Below, piece after piece: positions 37,913-47,827 of a stretch of 64,000 nucleotides of DNA. The DNA lies in NCBI RefSeq assembly GCF_000959525.1, contig NZ_CP009832.1, positions 806,001-870,000 on the forward strand, in the 5' to 3' direction. Source of the DNA: Burkholderia multivorans ATCC BAA-247 (GTDB lineage Bacteria; Pseudomonadota; Gammaproteobacteria; Burkholderiales; Burkholderiaceae). The translations under genes and the position numbers were made by a program. The notes beneath the pieces are model-generated. The model was not told where the DNA came from. It saw only the letters and a program-made list of their open reading frames with translations, and searched no databases. Positions within the stretch are counted from its first letter, which is position 1. Each line of letters begins with the position of its first letter.

Positions 37913-39775
37913 ATGACTGACGGTAACGGGAGCGCGTCGTTCGCGCTCTTGGACGATTGCGACTCGACCGCGTCCGCGCGGTCGAGTCGTTTGTATTCGG
38001 GCTTCGTGCGTGAACGCGTGTGTACCGATCCCGCACGGCTCGACGCGCTCGATGCGGCGCTCGCGCAGGACTTGCGCGACGGTCTGCATGCGGTCGTCGT
38101 CGGCGACTATGAATTCGGACGCAATCTGCAACGCGCGCAGCCGGGCCATGCCCCGCTGCGCTTTTTGCTATATGCGCGCTGCGAGCGTCTGTCGCGTGCC
38201 GAGGTCGACGCGTGGCTCGCCGCGCAGGACGGCGCCGATACGCCGTCGATCGCAGGCGTCGCGCATGTGCGGAAAAGCGTGACGCGCGACGCGTTCGGCG
38301 CGGCGATCGCCGCCGTGCACGACGCGCTGCGCGCCGGCGATTCGTATCAGATCAACTATACATACCGGCTGAACTTCGACGTGTTCGGCACGCCGCTCGC
38401 GCTGTACCGGCGGCTGCGTGCGCGTCAGCCGGTGCGCTACGGCGCGCTGATCGCGCTGCCGGACGGCGCGTGGGTCGTGTCGTGCTCGCCCGAGCTGTTC
38501 GTCGAGAAGCACGGCGAACTGCTGCGCGCGCGGCCGATGAAGGGCACTGCGCCGCGTTCGGCCGATCCGCAGCAGGATGCGGCGTCCGCCGCGTTCCTCG
38601 GGAACGATCCGAAGAACCGCGCGGAAAACGTGATGATCGTCGATCTGCTGCGCAACGACGTGTCGCGGATCGCGCGCACGGGCACGGTCCGCGTGCCGGC
38701 GCTGTTTTCGGTCGAACCGTATGCGTCGGTATGGCAGATGACGTCGACGGTCGAGGCCGGCTGGCGCGACGGCACGACGTTCGCCGACATGCTGCGCGCG
38801 CTGTTTCCGTGCGGCTCGATCACGGGCGCGCCGAAGCACAAGACGATGCAGCTGATCGATGCGATCGAGACGACGCCGCGCGGCCTCTACACGGGCACGA
38901 TCGGCTGGCTCGATGCGCCGCGCGATGCGGCCGCGGCGTGCGGCGATTTCTGTCTGTCGGTCGCGATCCGGACGCTGACGCTCGACGCGCCGCCGGCCTC
39001 CGCACCGGCGGGCGACGACCGGCGGCGCGGGACGATGGGCGTCGGCGCCGGCATCGTGCTCGACAGCGTGGCCGCCGACGAATACGCGGAGTGCGAATTG
39101 AAAGCACGCTTCCTGACCGACGCCGATCCCGGCTTCCAGCTGTTCGAGACGACCTGCGCGACGCGCGCGGACGGCATCCGCCACGTCGATCGCCACCTCG
39201 CGCGGCTGCAGCGCAGCGCGGACGCGTTCGGCTTTCGCTTCGATGCCGATGCGCTGCGGCGCGCGATCGACGCGCGCTGCGCGGCGCTGGACGGCGACGG
39301 GCCGTACCGGATGAAGCTCTCGCTTGCGAAGGACGGCACGCTCGACATCGTCGCCGCAGCGCTGAAGCCGCTGCCTGCGGGGCCGGTGCGCGTCTGGCTC
39401 GCAGCCGACCACGGCTTCGCGCCGACGCGCGCGAACGACGCGCTGCTGCTGCACAAGACGACGCGCCGCGCCGACTACGATCGCGCCTGGCAGGCGGCGG
39501 AAGCACTCGGCGGCTTCGACATGCTGTTCGTCAACGAGCGCGGCGAGCTGACCGAAGGCGGGCGCTCGAACCTGTTCGTGAAGCTCGACGGGCAATGGGT
39601 GACGCCGCCGCTCGCGTCGGGCGTGCTGCCGGGCGTGATGCGCGCCGTGCTGCTCGACGATCCGGCCTTCGGCGCGGTCGAGCGCATCGTCACGCGCGAC
39701 GATCTCTCGCGCGCGCAGGCGCTGCTGCTCACGAACGCGCTGCGCGGCGCGCTCGACGCGGTATTGACGAAGTAG
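37913..39775 (+). CDS. pabB: Fused aminodeoxychorismate synthase component I and lyase (PabB-PabC)
   Basis: This 620-aa fusion carries two successive steps of p-aminobenzoate (folate) synthesis. Residues 1-400 are the chorismate-binding PabB domain: SYQINYTYRLNF, RPMKGTAPRS with the catalytic-site Lys, MIVDLLRNDVSRIA and FPCGSITGAPKHKTMQ. Residues about 405-620 are a class IV PLP aminotransferase/lyase domain (PabC): FQLFETTCA, LLHKTTRRADYDRAW with the PLP Lys, and GELTEGGRSNLFV. It starts four bases after the dnaJ stop, so it may ride on the chaperone transcript. Confidence 0.93.
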   Translation: MTDGNGSASFALLDDCDSTASARSSRLYSGFVRERVCTDPARLDALDAALAQDLRDGLHAVVVGDYEFGRNLQRAQPGHAPLRFLLYARCERLSRAEVDAWLAAQDGADTPSIAGVAHVRKSVTRDAFGAAIAAVHDALRAGDSYQINYTYRLNFDVFGTPLALYRRLRARQPVRYGALIALPDGAWVVSCSPELFVEKHGELLRARPMKGTAPRSADPQQDAASAAFLGNDPKNRAENVMIVDLLRNDVSRIARTGTVRVPALFSVEPYASVWQMTSTVEAGWRDGTTFADMLRALFPCGSITGAPKHKTMQLIDAIETTPRGLYTGTIGWLDAPRDAAAACGDFCLSVAIRTLTLDAPPASAPAGDDRRRGTMGVGAGIVLDSVAADEYAECELKARFLTDADPGFQLFETTCATRADGIRHVDRHLARLQRSADAFGFRFDADALRRAIDARCAALDGDGPYRMKLSLAKDGTLDIVAAALKPLPAGPVRVWLAADHGFAPTRANDALLLHKTTRRADYDRAWQAAEALGGFDMLFVNERGELTEGGRSNLFVKLDGQWVTPPLASGVLPGVMRAVLLDDPAFGAVERIVTRDDLSRAQALLLTNALRGALDAVLTK

Positions 39776-39802
39776 CGCGGCACGGTCCCTCCCGCCGCAA
39801 GT

Positions 39803-39838
39803 AAAAAGCGCGACGCCCGGCAACGGACGTCGCGCTTT
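39803..39838. terminator. Terminator between pabB-pabC and panB
   Basis: The 11-bp stem AAAGCGCGACG/CGTCGCGCTTT (39805-39815 and 39828-39838) has a 12-base loop. The A5 run before it gives a good U-tract for the minus-strand panB transcript. The plus-strand tract is shorter. Confidence 0.75.
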
Positions 39839-39878
39839 CGTTTGTCGACGGCTCGCGTGGGCGCGCCGCAATGGATGC

Positions 39879-40694
39879 TCAGAACGAATGCTCCGGCCCG
39901 GGGAACGAGCCGTCCTTCACTGCCTTCACGTATGCATCGACCGCCGCCTCGATGTTCGGCTGCCCCTGCATGAAGTCCTTCACGAAACGCGGCCGCTTGC
40001 CGGGGAAGATCCCGAGCATGTCGTGCAGCACGAGCACTTGCCCCGAGCAGTCGGCGCCCGCGCCGATGCCGATCGTCGGAATCTTCAGCATGTGCGTGAC
40101 TTCGGCGGCGACGAGCGTCGGCACCGCTTCGAGCACGACGAGCTGTGCGCCGGCCGCCTCGATCGCGCGCGCGTCGCGCAGCAGCTGCGCGGCGCCGGCT
40201 TCGGTCTTGCCCTGCACCTTGAAGCCGCCGAACGCGTGCACCGACTGCGGCGTGAGGCCGAGGTGCGCGCATACCGGCACCGAGCGCTCGACGAGGAAGC
40301 GGATCGTCTCGGCGAGCCATTCGCCGCCTTCGAGCTTGACCATCTGCGCGCCTGCGCGCATCAGCTCGACCGCGTTCGCGAACGCATCGGCCGGCGTGCC
40401 GTAGGTGCCGAACGGCAGATCGGCGACGACGAGCGCACGCGGCTGCGCGCGCGCGACGCATGCGGTGTGATACGCGATGTCGGCGAGCGACACGGGCAGC
40501 GTCGTCGAGTGGCCCTGCAGCACGTTGCCGAGCGAATCGCCGATCAGCAGCACGTCGGTGCCCGCGCGGTCGAGCAATGCGGCGAAGCTCGCGTCGTAGC
40601 ACGTGAGCATCGCGATCTTCTCGCCGGCGTCGCGCATCGCCTGCAGCTTCGGCACCGTCACGGCAGGCCGGCTCGATTCCTGGAGATAGGTCAT
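39879..40694 (-). CDS. panB: 3-methyl-2-oxobutanoate hydroxymethyltransferase PanB
   Basis: This 271-aa enzyme adds a hydroxymethyl group from methylene-THF to alpha-ketoisovalerate, giving ketopantoate in pantothenate synthesis. Family motifs are [14 protein letters not shown] (about 29-42), [15 protein letters not shown] (metal site), [21 protein letters not shown] and [19 protein letters not shown]. The expected full length is present. It is the last gene of the minus-strand run from hda, 46 bases after the deoxynucleoside kinase. Confidence 0.96.
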   Translation of the reverse strand: MTYLQESSRPAVTVPKLQAMRDAGEKIAMLTCYDASFAALLDRAGTDVLLIGDSLGNVLQGHSTTLPVSLADIAYHTACVARAQPRALVVADLPFGTYGTPADAFANAVELMRAGAQMVKLEGGEWLAETIRFLVERSVPVCAHLGLTPQSVHAFGGFKVQGKTEAGAAQLLRDARAIEAAGAQLVVLEAVPTLVAAEVTHMLKIPTIGIGAGADCSGQVLVLHDMLGIFPGKRPRFVKDFMQGQPNIEAAVDAYVKAVKDGSFPGPEHSF

Positions 40695-40740
40695 GGAGAA
40701 ATCCGGTTCGATGAGTGAAAAACGACGGGCGGGACGCGTG

Positions 40741-41427
40741 TCAGCGCGTCGTCTCGCCCTTGACGAAGAATTCCTTGCGGCCGCGCATCGTTTCGATGCG
40801 CTCGACCAGCAGCGCGAAGTCTTCGGGGGAATCCAGCGGGTTCAGGTGTTCCGCGGCGACCGTCAGCACCGGCGTGCGGTCGTAGTGATAGAAGAATTCG
40901 TTGTAGGCGTCGACGAGCGCGCGCAGGTACGCATCGCCGATCTGCAGTTCCATCGGCAGCCCGCGCTTCTGGATCCGCGCGAACAGCACTTCGGGGCTCG
41001 CCTGCAGATAGACGACGAGATCGGGCGCCGGCGCACGCGGCGCTTCGAGATGCGCGGCGATCGACCGGTACAGCTGCCATTCGTCTTCGGGCAGGTTCAG
41101 CCGCGCGAAGATGTCGTTCTTCTGCGGCATGAAGTCGGCGACGACCGGCCGGCCCGTATCGAGCGCGCCGATCAGCTCGGCCGCCTGCTGCGCGCGCTGC
41201 AGCGCGAACGACAGCTGCGTCGGCAGCGCATAACGCGCGGTGTCGCGATAGAAGCGCTCGAGAAAGGGGTTGTCCTGCGGCCGCTCGAGCAGCGTCTGCA
41301 TCGACCAGCGTTCGGCCAGCAGCTGCGCGAGCGTCGTCTTGCCGACGCCGATCGGCCCTTCGATCACGAGATAGCGATGCGGGGCGCGCAGATCGGGCGC
41401 GGTGACGGTCAGCGGTGTGGGGTTCAT
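40741..41427 (-). CDS. Deoxynucleoside kinase (dGK/dAK family)
   Basis: This 228-aa kinase has a P-loop, [17 protein letters not shown] (about residues 21-37), and the dNK-family [14 protein letters not shown] and [12 protein letters not shown] segments. Its likely role is 5'-phosphorylation of deoxynucleosides for salvage. Substrate preference is not readable from sequence. It overlaps folK by four bases (ATGA), and folK-dnk-panB is a conserved beta-proteobacterial cluster. Confidence 0.88.
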   Translation of the reverse strand: MNPTPLTVTAPDLRAPHRYLVIEGPIGVGKTTLAQLLAERWSMQTLLERPQDNPFLERFYRDTARYALPTQLSFALQRAQQAAELIGALDTGRPVVADFMPQKNDIFARLNLPEDEWQLYRSIAAHLEAPRAPAPDLVVYLQASPEVLFARIQKRGLPMELQIGDAYLRALVDAYNEFFYHYDRTPVLTVAAEHLNPLDSPEDFALLVERIETMRGRKEFFVKGETTR

Positions 41428-41963
41428 CGGCAGCGGTTCTTGTCGGCGCCGTCGCCGGCGGCGAGCGCCTTCATCAGGCACTGACAGGTCTGCACCTTCT
41501 CGATGCGCTGGTGCGCGACCGCAGCGAGGAATGCGTCGGCGCGGCCGCGCGCCGGAATGTCGAGCAGCGGCTCGACCTCGACGAGCGGCACGAGCGCGAA
41601 GGCGCGCTCGGTCAGGCGCGGATGCGGGACGATCAGGTCGGGCTCGTCGATCGAATCGGCACCGAACAGCAGGATGTCGATGTCGAGCGTGCGCGGCGCA
41701 TTGCGGTACGGACGTTCGCGGCCGAAGTGATGTTCGATCTTCTGGCAGAGCGCGAGCAGCTCGCGCGCGGCGAGCGTCGTGTCGACCTTGACGACGCAGT
41801 TGTAGTAGTCGTCGCCGCCCGCATCGATCGGCGCGGTGCGGTACAGGCTCGACTTGTCGAGAATCGTGATGGTGCGCTGCTGCGCGAGACACACCACCGC
41901 GTCCTTCAGGGTCTGGCGCGCATCGCCGAGATTTGCGCCGAGCCCGAGATATGCAACCGTCAT
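41424..41963 (-). CDS. folK: HPPK, 2-amino-4-hydroxy-6-hydroxymethyldihydropteridine pyrophosphokinase
   Basis: This 179-aa folate-pathway enzyme has the start AYLGLGANLGDARQTL, the pterin site LYRTAPIDAGGDDYYNCVVKV, and the family signature RPYRNAPRTLDIDILLFG with the catalytic Asp pair. The ATG at 41963 gives MTVAYLGLG. It lies 35 bases after pcnB, a frequent pcnB-folK pairing. Confidence 0.95.
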   Translation of the reverse strand: MTVAYLGLGANLGDARQTLKDAVVCLAQQRTITILDKSSLYRTAPIDAGGDDYYNCVVKVDTTLAARELLALCQKIEHHFGRERPYRNAPRTLDIDILLFGADSIDEPDLIVPHPRLTERAFALVPLVEVEPLLDIPARGRADAFLAAVAHQRIEKVQTCQCLMKALAAGDGADKNRCR

Positions 41964-41998
41964 GGCATCACTTCCTGCGTCGTTCGCCGGCGAGCGCG

Positions 41999-43537
41999 TC
42001 AGTCGTCGGAGCTGCCCGCGGTATCGGGTGCCTGCTCGGCGGCGCCTTCGCCCGACTTGCGGTTGCGCGCACCGCCGCGGCGGCGCCGCTTGCGGGGCGA
42101 TTTTTCCTTCGACCCGCCCTGCGAGAGCAGTGCCTCGCGCGCGGCCGCGTCGCCTTCGATGAAATCCGTCCACCACTGTCCGACAGCCGGGTCGAGCTCG
42201 CCGGATTCGCAGCGTAACAGGAGGAAATCATACCCCGCTCGAAATCTTTGGTGTTCCAGCAGCCGCAGCGCGCTGCGGCCCGAGCGTTTTTCGAGGCGCA
42301 GCTGCAGGCCCCAGATCTCGCGCATGTCGGCCGAATAGCGCTTGTGGATCGCCAGCTTTTCGGTCTGCATGTCGAGCACGTCGTCCATCGCGCGGTGCAG
42401 CGCGGGCACCGGGAATTCGCCTTCGGCCGTGTACTGCTCGAAGCGCTGGCGCATGTCGTGCCACAGCAGCGTCGCGAACAGGAAGCCCGGCGATACGGGC
42501 TTGCCGGCGCGCACACGCGCGTCGGTATTGTTCAGCGCGAGCGTGATGAACTTCTCGCCCTGCGGCTGTTCGAGCACGACGTCGAGCAGCGGCAGCAGCC
42601 CGTGGTGCAGCCCTTCCTTGCGCAGCCGCTGCAGGCACGCGAGCGCATGGCCCGACAGCAGCAGCTTCAGCATTTCGTCGAACAGGCGCGCGGCCGGCAC
42701 GTTGTTGATCAGATCGGCGAGCGCGTTGATCGGCTCGCGCGTGTGCGGCTCGATCTCGAAGCCGAGCTTCGCCGCGAAGCGCACGACGCGCAGCATGCGC
42801 ACCGGATCCTCGCGGTAGCGCGTGGCCGGATCGCCGATCATCCGCAGCAGGCGCGCGCGCACGTCGGCCATGCCGTCGTGGTAGTCGAGCACGGTCTGCG
42901 TCGACGGGTCGTAGTACATCGCGTTGATCGTGAAGTCGCGGCGCGCGGCGTCTTCGTGCTGCTCGCCCCAGACGTTGTCGCGCAGCACGCGGCCGCTCGC
43001 GTCGACCGCATGCGTGCGGCGATCGAGCTCGTCGCGCTTCAGGCGCCTGGGCGGCTCGGCCGTCGCGGCTTCGGGCGGCGCATCGACGAGCGCGCGGAAC
43101 GTCGACACCTCGATCAGCTCCTGGCCGAACTGCACGTGGACGATCTGGAAGCGGCGGCCGATCAGGCGCGCACGGCGGAACAGGCGCTGCACTTCGGTCG
43201 GCGTCGCGTCGGTCGCGACGTCGAAATCCTTCGGCGCGATGCCGAGCAGCAGGTCGCGCACTGCGCCGCCGACGATGAACGCGCGGTAACCGGCCTGCTG
43301 CAGCGTGTCGGTCACGCGCACCGCGTTCTTCGAGATCAGCGCGGGATCGATCCCGTGCACGCTGGCCGGCACGATGGTCGGCTCGTGATTGCTGCGCGGC
43401 TTTTTCGCGGCGGCGGCGCGCGCGGATCTGGCCGGCCGCGGCGCGGTCGAGGCCGGTGCGTCGGCCGCGCTCGCGGCGGGGGAGGTTTGCACGGCGTCGT
43501 CCTGGCCGAGCAGCTTGCGGATGAGTTTCTTGATCAC
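41999..43537 (-). CDS. pcnB: Poly(A) polymerase I PcnB
   Basis: This 512-aa enzyme adds 3' poly(A) tails that mark RNAs for decay. The nucleotidyltransferase core has FIVGGAVRDLLLGIAPKDFD (about residues 92-111) with the DxD metal ligands, and RRDFTINAMYYDP. The RNA-binding domain includes YREDPVRMLRVVRFAAKLGF. A highly basic tail, KSPRKRRRRGGARNRK, is typical of PcnB and not of CCA-adding enzymes. The start is GTG 43537 (V/MIKKLIRKLLGQD), five bases after the preceding HAD gene's stop; no clear Shine-Dalgarno is present, so translational coupling is likely. Confidence 0.93.
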   Translation of the reverse strand: MIKKLIRKLLGQDDAVQTSPAASAADAPASTAPRPARSARAAAAKKPRSNHEPTIVPASVHGIDPALISKNAVRVTDTLQQAGYRAFIVGGAVRDLLLGIAPKDFDVATDATPTEVQRLFRRARLIGRRFQIVHVQFGQELIEVSTFRALVDAPPEAATAEPPRRLKRDELDRRTHAVDASGRVLRDNVWGEQHEDAARRDFTINAMYYDPSTQTVLDYHDGMADVRARLLRMIGDPATRYREDPVRMLRVVRFAAKLGFEIEPHTREPINALADLINNVPAARLFDEMLKLLLSGHALACLQRLRKEGLHHGLLPLLDVVLEQPQGEKFITLALNNTDARVRAGKPVSPGFLFATLLWHDMRQRFEQYTAEGEFPVPALHRAMDDVLDMQTEKLAIHKRYSADMREIWGLQLRLEKRSGRSALRLLEHQRFRAGYDFLLLRCESGELDPAVGQWWTDFIEGDAAAREALLSQGGSKEKSPRKRRRRGGARNRKSGEGAAEQAPDTAGSSDD

Positions 43538-43542
43538 GACGT

Positions 43543-44220
43543 TCAGAAGAGATCGAGGATGCGCCAGCCGCGGTCGCGGGCATGCGCGCGCAGCGTGTCG
43601 TCGGGATTGGTCGCGATCGGATCGGTGACTTTCTCGAGCAGCGGGATGTCGTTGTGCGAGTCGCTGTAGAAGTAGCTGCGCTCGAAGTCGTCCCAGTGCT
43701 TGCCGAGCGAGGCGAGCCAGGCTTCGGTGCGCACGATCTTGCCTTCGCGATAGCTCGGCGTACCGGTCGGCCGCCCCGTGTACGGCGAATCGGGATGGCC
43801 GTCGATCGTCTCGACCTCGCACGCGATCAGCGTCTCGACGCCAAACGCGGCCGCGATCGGCCGCGTGATGAATTCGTTCGTCGCGGTGACGATGCAGCAG
43901 AGATCGCCCGCGTCGAGGTGCGTACGCACGAGTTCGAGCGCGGCGGGCGTCATCGCGGGCCGGATCACCTCGTGCATGTACTGCTCGTGCCATTGCGCGA
44001 GCTGCTCGCGCGAATACTTCGCGAGCGGCGTGAGCATCGCCGTCAGGTACGCATGGATGTCGAGCTTGCCGGCCTTGTAGTCGGCGAAGAACTGATCGTT
44101 CTGACGCGAGAAGCTTTCCGCGTCGACGATGCCGAGCTTCACCATGAAGCGGCCCCATTCGTGGTCGCTATCGGTCGGGATCAGCGTGTGATCGAGGTCA
44201 AAGAGTGCCAGATTAGTCAT
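43543..44220 (-). CDS. HAD-superfamily IB hydrolase (SerB-like phosphatase)
   Basis: This 225-aa HAD hydrolase has the nucleophile motif LALFDLDHTLIPTD (Asp8 and Asp10), motif II IVTATNEFIT, and motifs III/IV FYSDSHNDIPLL. The IB cap and general sequence resemble phosphoserine-phosphatase-like proteins, but the physiological substrate is not known. It lies between hda and pcnB, 11 bases from hda. Confidence 0.88.
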   Translation of the reverse strand: MTNLALFDLDHTLIPTDSDHEWGRFMVKLGIVDAESFSRQNDQFFADYKAGKLDIHAYLTAMLTPLAKYSREQLAQWHEQYMHEVIRPAMTPAALELVRTHLDAGDLCCIVTATNEFITRPIAAAFGVETLIACEVETIDGHPDSPYTGRPTGTPSYREGKIVRTEAWLASLGKHWDDFERSYFYSDSHNDIPLLEKVTDPIATNPDDTLRAHARDRGWRILDLF

Positions 44221-44231
44221 GGAAGCGCATT

Positions 44232-44966
44232 TTACTCGAAGCGGTTCGGGCCCGCGCCGGGCGGCGCGATGTCGTCGCCGGGGCGGGCCAGCATCCGGCG
44301 CAGCAGCGGCAGCGTGACCGCGCGTTTCTGCTCGAGCGAGAAGCGGTCGAGCGCGTCGAGCAGCGCCATCAGGCTCGGCATGTCGCGCCGGAAATGGGTG
44401 AGCAGATAGGCGGCCACGTCGTCGGTCAGCGTGATGCCGCGCTCCTTCGCCGCGAGGCGCAGCACCTCGATCTTGCCGGCGTCGGACAGCGGCGACAGGT
44501 GGAACACGAGCCCCCAGCCGAGCCGCGTGCGCAGATCCTCGCGCACGTCGAGCGCAAGCGGCGCCGCCGGGCCCGCCGCCACGAACGCGCTCGACGGATG
44601 CGCGCGGACTTCGTTGAACAGATTGAACAGCGCGACCTGCTGCGTATCGGACATGCGGTCGCAGTCGTCGATCGCATAGATGCCGATGCGCGGATCGAAC
44701 GCGAACGCGCCGAGCGGGCTTTGCGGCGTGAGATAGCGTGCGTAGCCGTACGATGCGTCGCTGACGAGCGCCTGCAGCAGATGGCTGCGGCCGCTGCCGG
44801 GCTCGCCCCAGATGTAGAACGAGCGGTCGGGCACGGGGCCCGCCGCGAGCGCGAGATCGAGCTTCTGCAGCCGCGTGACGAGCTCGCCGTTCTCGCCCGT
44901 GATGAAGTTGTCGAACGTGGCGGGCGGCGGCGTGCCGAGATCGAGCGTCAGTTGACGGGTCACCAT
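44232..44966 (-). CDS. hda: DnaA regulatory inactivator Hda
   Basis: This 244-aa AAA+ DnaA-like protein lacks a DNA-binding domain. Hda with the beta clamp promotes hydrolysis of DnaA-bound ATP and so limits replication initiation. The N-terminus has a clamp-binding motif, QLTLDL (residues 5-10). The P-loop region is GEPGSGRSHLLQAL, and Walker B is IYAIDDCDRM. ATG 44966 keeps the clamp motif at the extreme N-terminus. It is divergent from purM and heads the minus-strand run. Confidence 0.9.
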   Translation of the reverse strand: MVTRQLTLDLGTPPPATFDNFITGENGELVTRLQKLDLALAAGPVPDRSFYIWGEPGSGRSHLLQALVSDASYGYARYLTPQSPLGAFAFDPRIGIYAIDDCDRMSDTQQVALFNLFNEVRAHPSSAFVAAGPAAPLALDVREDLRTRLGWGLVFHLSPLSDAGKIEVLRLAAKERGITLTDDVAAYLLTHFRRDMPSLMALLDALDRFSLEQKRAVTLPLLRRMLARPGDDIAPPGAGPNRFE

Positions 44967-45166
44967 GCGGGTCGATTGGAAAAACGCGTGCCGGGCGCCG
45001 GGCACGCACCGCGGAACGCAGGCCGGTTGGCGGCACGCGCGACCGTACGCAGGGCGGCGCGCGGCGTCGTGCGCGGCTCGCTCGGCGAGGAAAACGGGGA
45101 CGTGTTGGCCAAGATGCGATCCCTGACGATTCGATGCGGGGAATTCCGGCCAGCGGGCCGGCTTCG

Positions 45167-45185
45167 GGTAAAATCGCATTTTACC
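45167..45185 (+). promoter_or_regulatory. purM promoter -10 within an inverted repeat
   Basis: GGTAAAAT-CGC-ATTTTACC is a perfect 8-bp inverted repeat that includes a -10-like TAAAAT (45169-45174). It lies 20-38 bases before the purM start. It could be a repressor site overlapping the promoter. It does not match the PurR consensus of E. coli. Confidence 0.45.
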
Positions 45186-45204
45186 GACCTTCTCGCATTC
45201 CCCC

Positions 45205-46260
45205 ATGAATCCTCCGAAATCCGCTCCCGACGCTCAGGGTCTGTCCTACCGCGACGCAGGCGTCGACATCGATGCCGGCGACGCCCTCGTCGACAAGATC
45301 AAGCCTTTTGCGAAGAAAACCCTGCGCGATGGCGTGCTCGGCGGCATCGGCGGGTTCGGTGCGCTGTTCGAAGTGCCGAAGAAGTACAAGGAGCCCGTGC
45401 TCGTGTCGGGCACCGACGGCGTCGGCACCAAGCTCAAGCTCGCGTTTCATCTGAACAAACACGACACGGTCGGCCAGGATCTCGTCGCGATGAGCGTGAA
45501 CGACATCCTCGTGCAAGGCGCCGAGCCGCTGTTCTTCCTCGACTACTTCGCGTGCGGCAAGCTCGACGTCGACACGGCGGCCACCGTCGTCAAGGGCATC
45601 GCGCAAGGCTGCGAACTGTCGGGCTGCGCGCTGATCGGCGGCGAAACGGCCGAAATGCCGGGCATGTATCCGGACGGCGAATACGATCTGGCCGGCTTCG
45701 CGGTCGGCGCGGTCGAGAAGAGCAAGATCATCGACGGCAGCACGATCGCCGAGGGCGACGTCGTGCTCGGCCTCGCATCGAGCGGCATCCACTCGAACGG
45801 CTTCTCGCTCGTGCGCAAGATCATCGAGCGCGCGAATCCCGACCTGTCGGCCGATTTCCACGGCCGCTCGCTCGCCGACGCGCTGATGGCGCCGACGCGC
45901 ATCTACGTGAAGCCGCTGCTCGCGCTGATGCAGAAGATCGCCGTGAAGGGCATGGCGCACATCACGGGCGGCGGCCTCGTCGAGAACATTCCGCGCGTGC
46001 TGCGCGAAGGCCTGACGGCCGAGCTCGACCAGAAGGCGTGGCCGCTGCCGCCGCTGTTCAAGTGGCTGCAGGAGCACGGCGGCGTCGCCGATGCGGAAAT
46101 GCACCGCGTGTTCAACTGCGGGATCGGGATGGCCGTGATCGTGTCGGCGGCGGATGCCGACGCAGCGGTCGCCGATCTGACGGCTGCCGGCGAACAGGTG
46201 TGGAAGATCGGCACCGTGCGCGCGAGCCGCGAAGGCGAGGCGCAGACGGTCGTGGTCTGA
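45205..46260 (+). CDS. purM: Phosphoribosylaminoimidazole synthetase PurM
   Basis: This 351-aa enzyme closes the imidazole ring to give AIR in purine synthesis, using ATP. Family features are [35 protein letters not shown] (about residues 69-83), [40 protein letters not shown] and [18 protein letters not shown]. Full length is as expected. It is monocistronic, with a terminator at 46288-46322. Confidence 0.97.
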   Translation: MNPPKSAPDAQGLSYRDAGVDIDAGDALVDKIKPFAKKTLRDGVLGGIGGFGALFEVPKKYKEPVLVSGTDGVGTKLKLAFHLNKHDTVGQDLVAMSVNDILVQGAEPLFFLDYFACGKLDVDTAATVVKGIAQGCELSGCALIGGETAEMPGMYPDGEYDLAGFAVGAVEKSKIIDGSTIAEGDVVLGLASSGIHSNGFSLVRKIIERANPDLSADFHGRSLADALMAPTRIYVKPLLALMQKIAVKGMAHITGGGLVENIPRVLREGLTAELDQKAWPLPPLFKWLQEHGGVADAEMHRVFNCGIGMAVIVSAADADAAVADLTAAGEQVWKIGTVRASREGEAQTVVV

Positions 46261-46287
46261 CGCGCCGCGTTCTGCCGATGGATCAGC

Positions 46288-46322
46288 AAAACCGCCCGGG
46301 CTGGCACCGGGCGGTTTTTTTT
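46288..46322 (+). terminator. Terminator of purM
   Basis: The 12-bp stem AAAACCGCCCGG/CCGGGCGGTTTT (46288-46299 and 46307-46318) has a 7-base loop and is followed by TTTT. It lies 27 bases after the purM stop. Confidence 0.9.
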
Positions 46323-46360
46323 CGGGCGCCGTACGGCGCGCCGGCGAAGGAGGGACGACG

Positions 46361-46756
46361 ATGAGCGAAGACGAACGGGCGATTCGCGAACTGGTGGACA
46401 CCTGGTTCGTGTCGAGCCGGCGCGGCGATCTGGCCACCGTACTCGACCTGATCGCCGACGACGCGATCTTCATGGTGGCCGGCCGGCCGCCGTTCGACAA
46501 GGCGGCGTTCGCGGCCGCGTCGCGCGATGCGAATACCGGCGGCACCGACGCGCCGAAGATCGACGGCCGCTACCGGATCGACGAACTGCGCGTGCTCGGC
46601 GACTGGGCGTACATGCGCAACTTCATCGAGATCGAAGCGACGCCTCCCGGCGGCGATACCGTGCGCCGGTCCGGTCATACGCTGACGATCTTCCGCAAGC
46701 AGGACGGCCGCTGGCAGCTCGTGCGCGACGCGAATCTCGTGACGCTCGCGCAATGA
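46361..46756 (+). CDS. SnoaL/NTF2-like protein (DUF4440 type)
   Basis: This 131-aa protein has the single alpha+beta barrel pattern of the NTF2-like/SnoaL family: MSEDERAIRELVDTWFVSSRRGDLATVLDLIADDAIFMVAG at the N-terminus and SGHTLTIFRKQDGRWQLVRDANLVT at the end. Members range from ketosteroid-isomerase-like enzymes to binding proteins, so function is not assigned. A good ribosome-binding site, GAAGGAGGG (46347-46355), precedes the ATG. It lies between the purM terminator and the convergent miaA. Confidence 0.85.
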   Translation: MSEDERAIRELVDTWFVSSRRGDLATVLDLIADDAIFMVAGRPPFDKAAFAAASRDANTGGTDAPKIDGRYRIDELRVLGDWAYMRNFIEIEATPPGGDTVRRSGHTLTIFRKQDGRWQLVRDANLVTLAQ

Positions 46757-46849
46757 GCGCGGCGACGGTGCAGACTTGCTCCGGCCGCGCTGCGCGGGGC
46801 GCCGCGTAGCGGCGCCGTCGCGGCGCGCGACCGGGCGATGTCCTTCGGC

Positions 46850-47827
46850 TCAGCCCGCGGGAATGTGCCCGTCGAGCACGCGTTCGAGCGCGTCGAGCGC
46901 GCGCGCGGTCGAATCGGGCGCGATGCAATCGACGACGATCCGTTCCGGCATCGCGCGCAGCCACGTGATCTGCCGTTTGCAGAGCTGGCGCGTCGCGAAG
47001 ATGCCCTTGTCGCGCATCGTCCGGTAATCGATGTCGCCGTCGAGGAATTCCCATGCCTGCCGATAGCCGACGCAGCGCATCGACGGCAGGCCGAGATGCA
47101 GATCGTCGCGGCGGCGCAGTCGTTCCACTTCGTCGATGAAGCCCGCGGCGAGCATCGCGTCGAATCGCTGCGCGATGCGGGCGTGCAGCACCGCGCGATC
47201 GGACGGTTCGAGCGCGACCGGCACGAAGCGGTAGGCGGCGGCCGCGTCGTCGGCGGGACGCGGCGCCGCGAGCAGTGCGGACATCGGCTGCCCGCTCAGC
47301 ATGAACACTTCGAGCGCGCGCTGAATGCGCTGCGCGTCGTTCGGCGCGAGCCGCGCCGCCGTTGCCGGATCGACCTGCGCGAGCCGTGCATGCAGCGCGG
47401 GCCAGCCGTCGCGTGCGGCTTCGGCGTCGAGTTCGGCGCGCACCGCGGGATCGGCGGTCGGCAGATCGTTCAGCCCTTGCGTGAGCGCCTTGTAGTACAG
47501 CATCGTGCCACCCGCGAGCAGCGGCGTGTTGCCGCGCGCGACGATCTCGCCGATCAGCCGCAGCGTGTCCGCGCGAAAGCTGGCCGCAGAATACGCGTCG
47601 GCCGGGTCGATGATGTCGATCAGATGGTGCGGCACGCGTGCGCGCTCGTCGCGCGTCGGTTTCGCGGTGCCGATGTCCATGTCGCGGTAGACGAGCGCCG
47701 AATCGACGCTGACGATCTCGATCGGTCGGCGCGCGGCGAGCGCCAGCGCAGCGGCGGTCTTGCCCGATGCGGTGGGGCCGAGCAGACAGGCGATCGTCGT
47801 CGGGACGGACTGCGCGGACACGCTCAT
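46850..47827 (-). CDS. miaA: tRNA dimethylallyltransferase MiaA
   Basis: This 325-aa enzyme puts an isopentenyl-type group on A37 of tRNAs that read UNN codons. The P-loop is [17 protein letters not shown] (about residues 15-31). Conserved segments include [37 protein letters not shown] and the [12 protein letters not shown] near the C-terminus. ATG 47827 overlaps the mutL stop by four bases. The mutL-miaA pairing is widely conserved. Confidence 0.95.
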   Translation of the reverse strand: MSVSAQSVPTTIACLLGPTASGKTAAALALAARRPIEIVSVDSALVYRDMDIGTAKPTRDERARVPHHLIDIIDPADAYSAASFRADTLRLIGEIVARGNTPLLAGGTMLYYKALTQGLNDLPTADPAVRAELDAEAARDGWPALHARLAQVDPATAARLAPNDAQRIQRALEVFMLSGQPMSALLAAPRPADDAAAAYRFVPVALEPSDRAVLHARIAQRFDAMLAAGFIDEVERLRRRDDLHLGLPSMRCVGYRQAWEFLDGDIDYRTMRDKGIFATRQLCKRQITWLRAMPERIVVDCIAPDSTARALDALERVLDGHIPAG

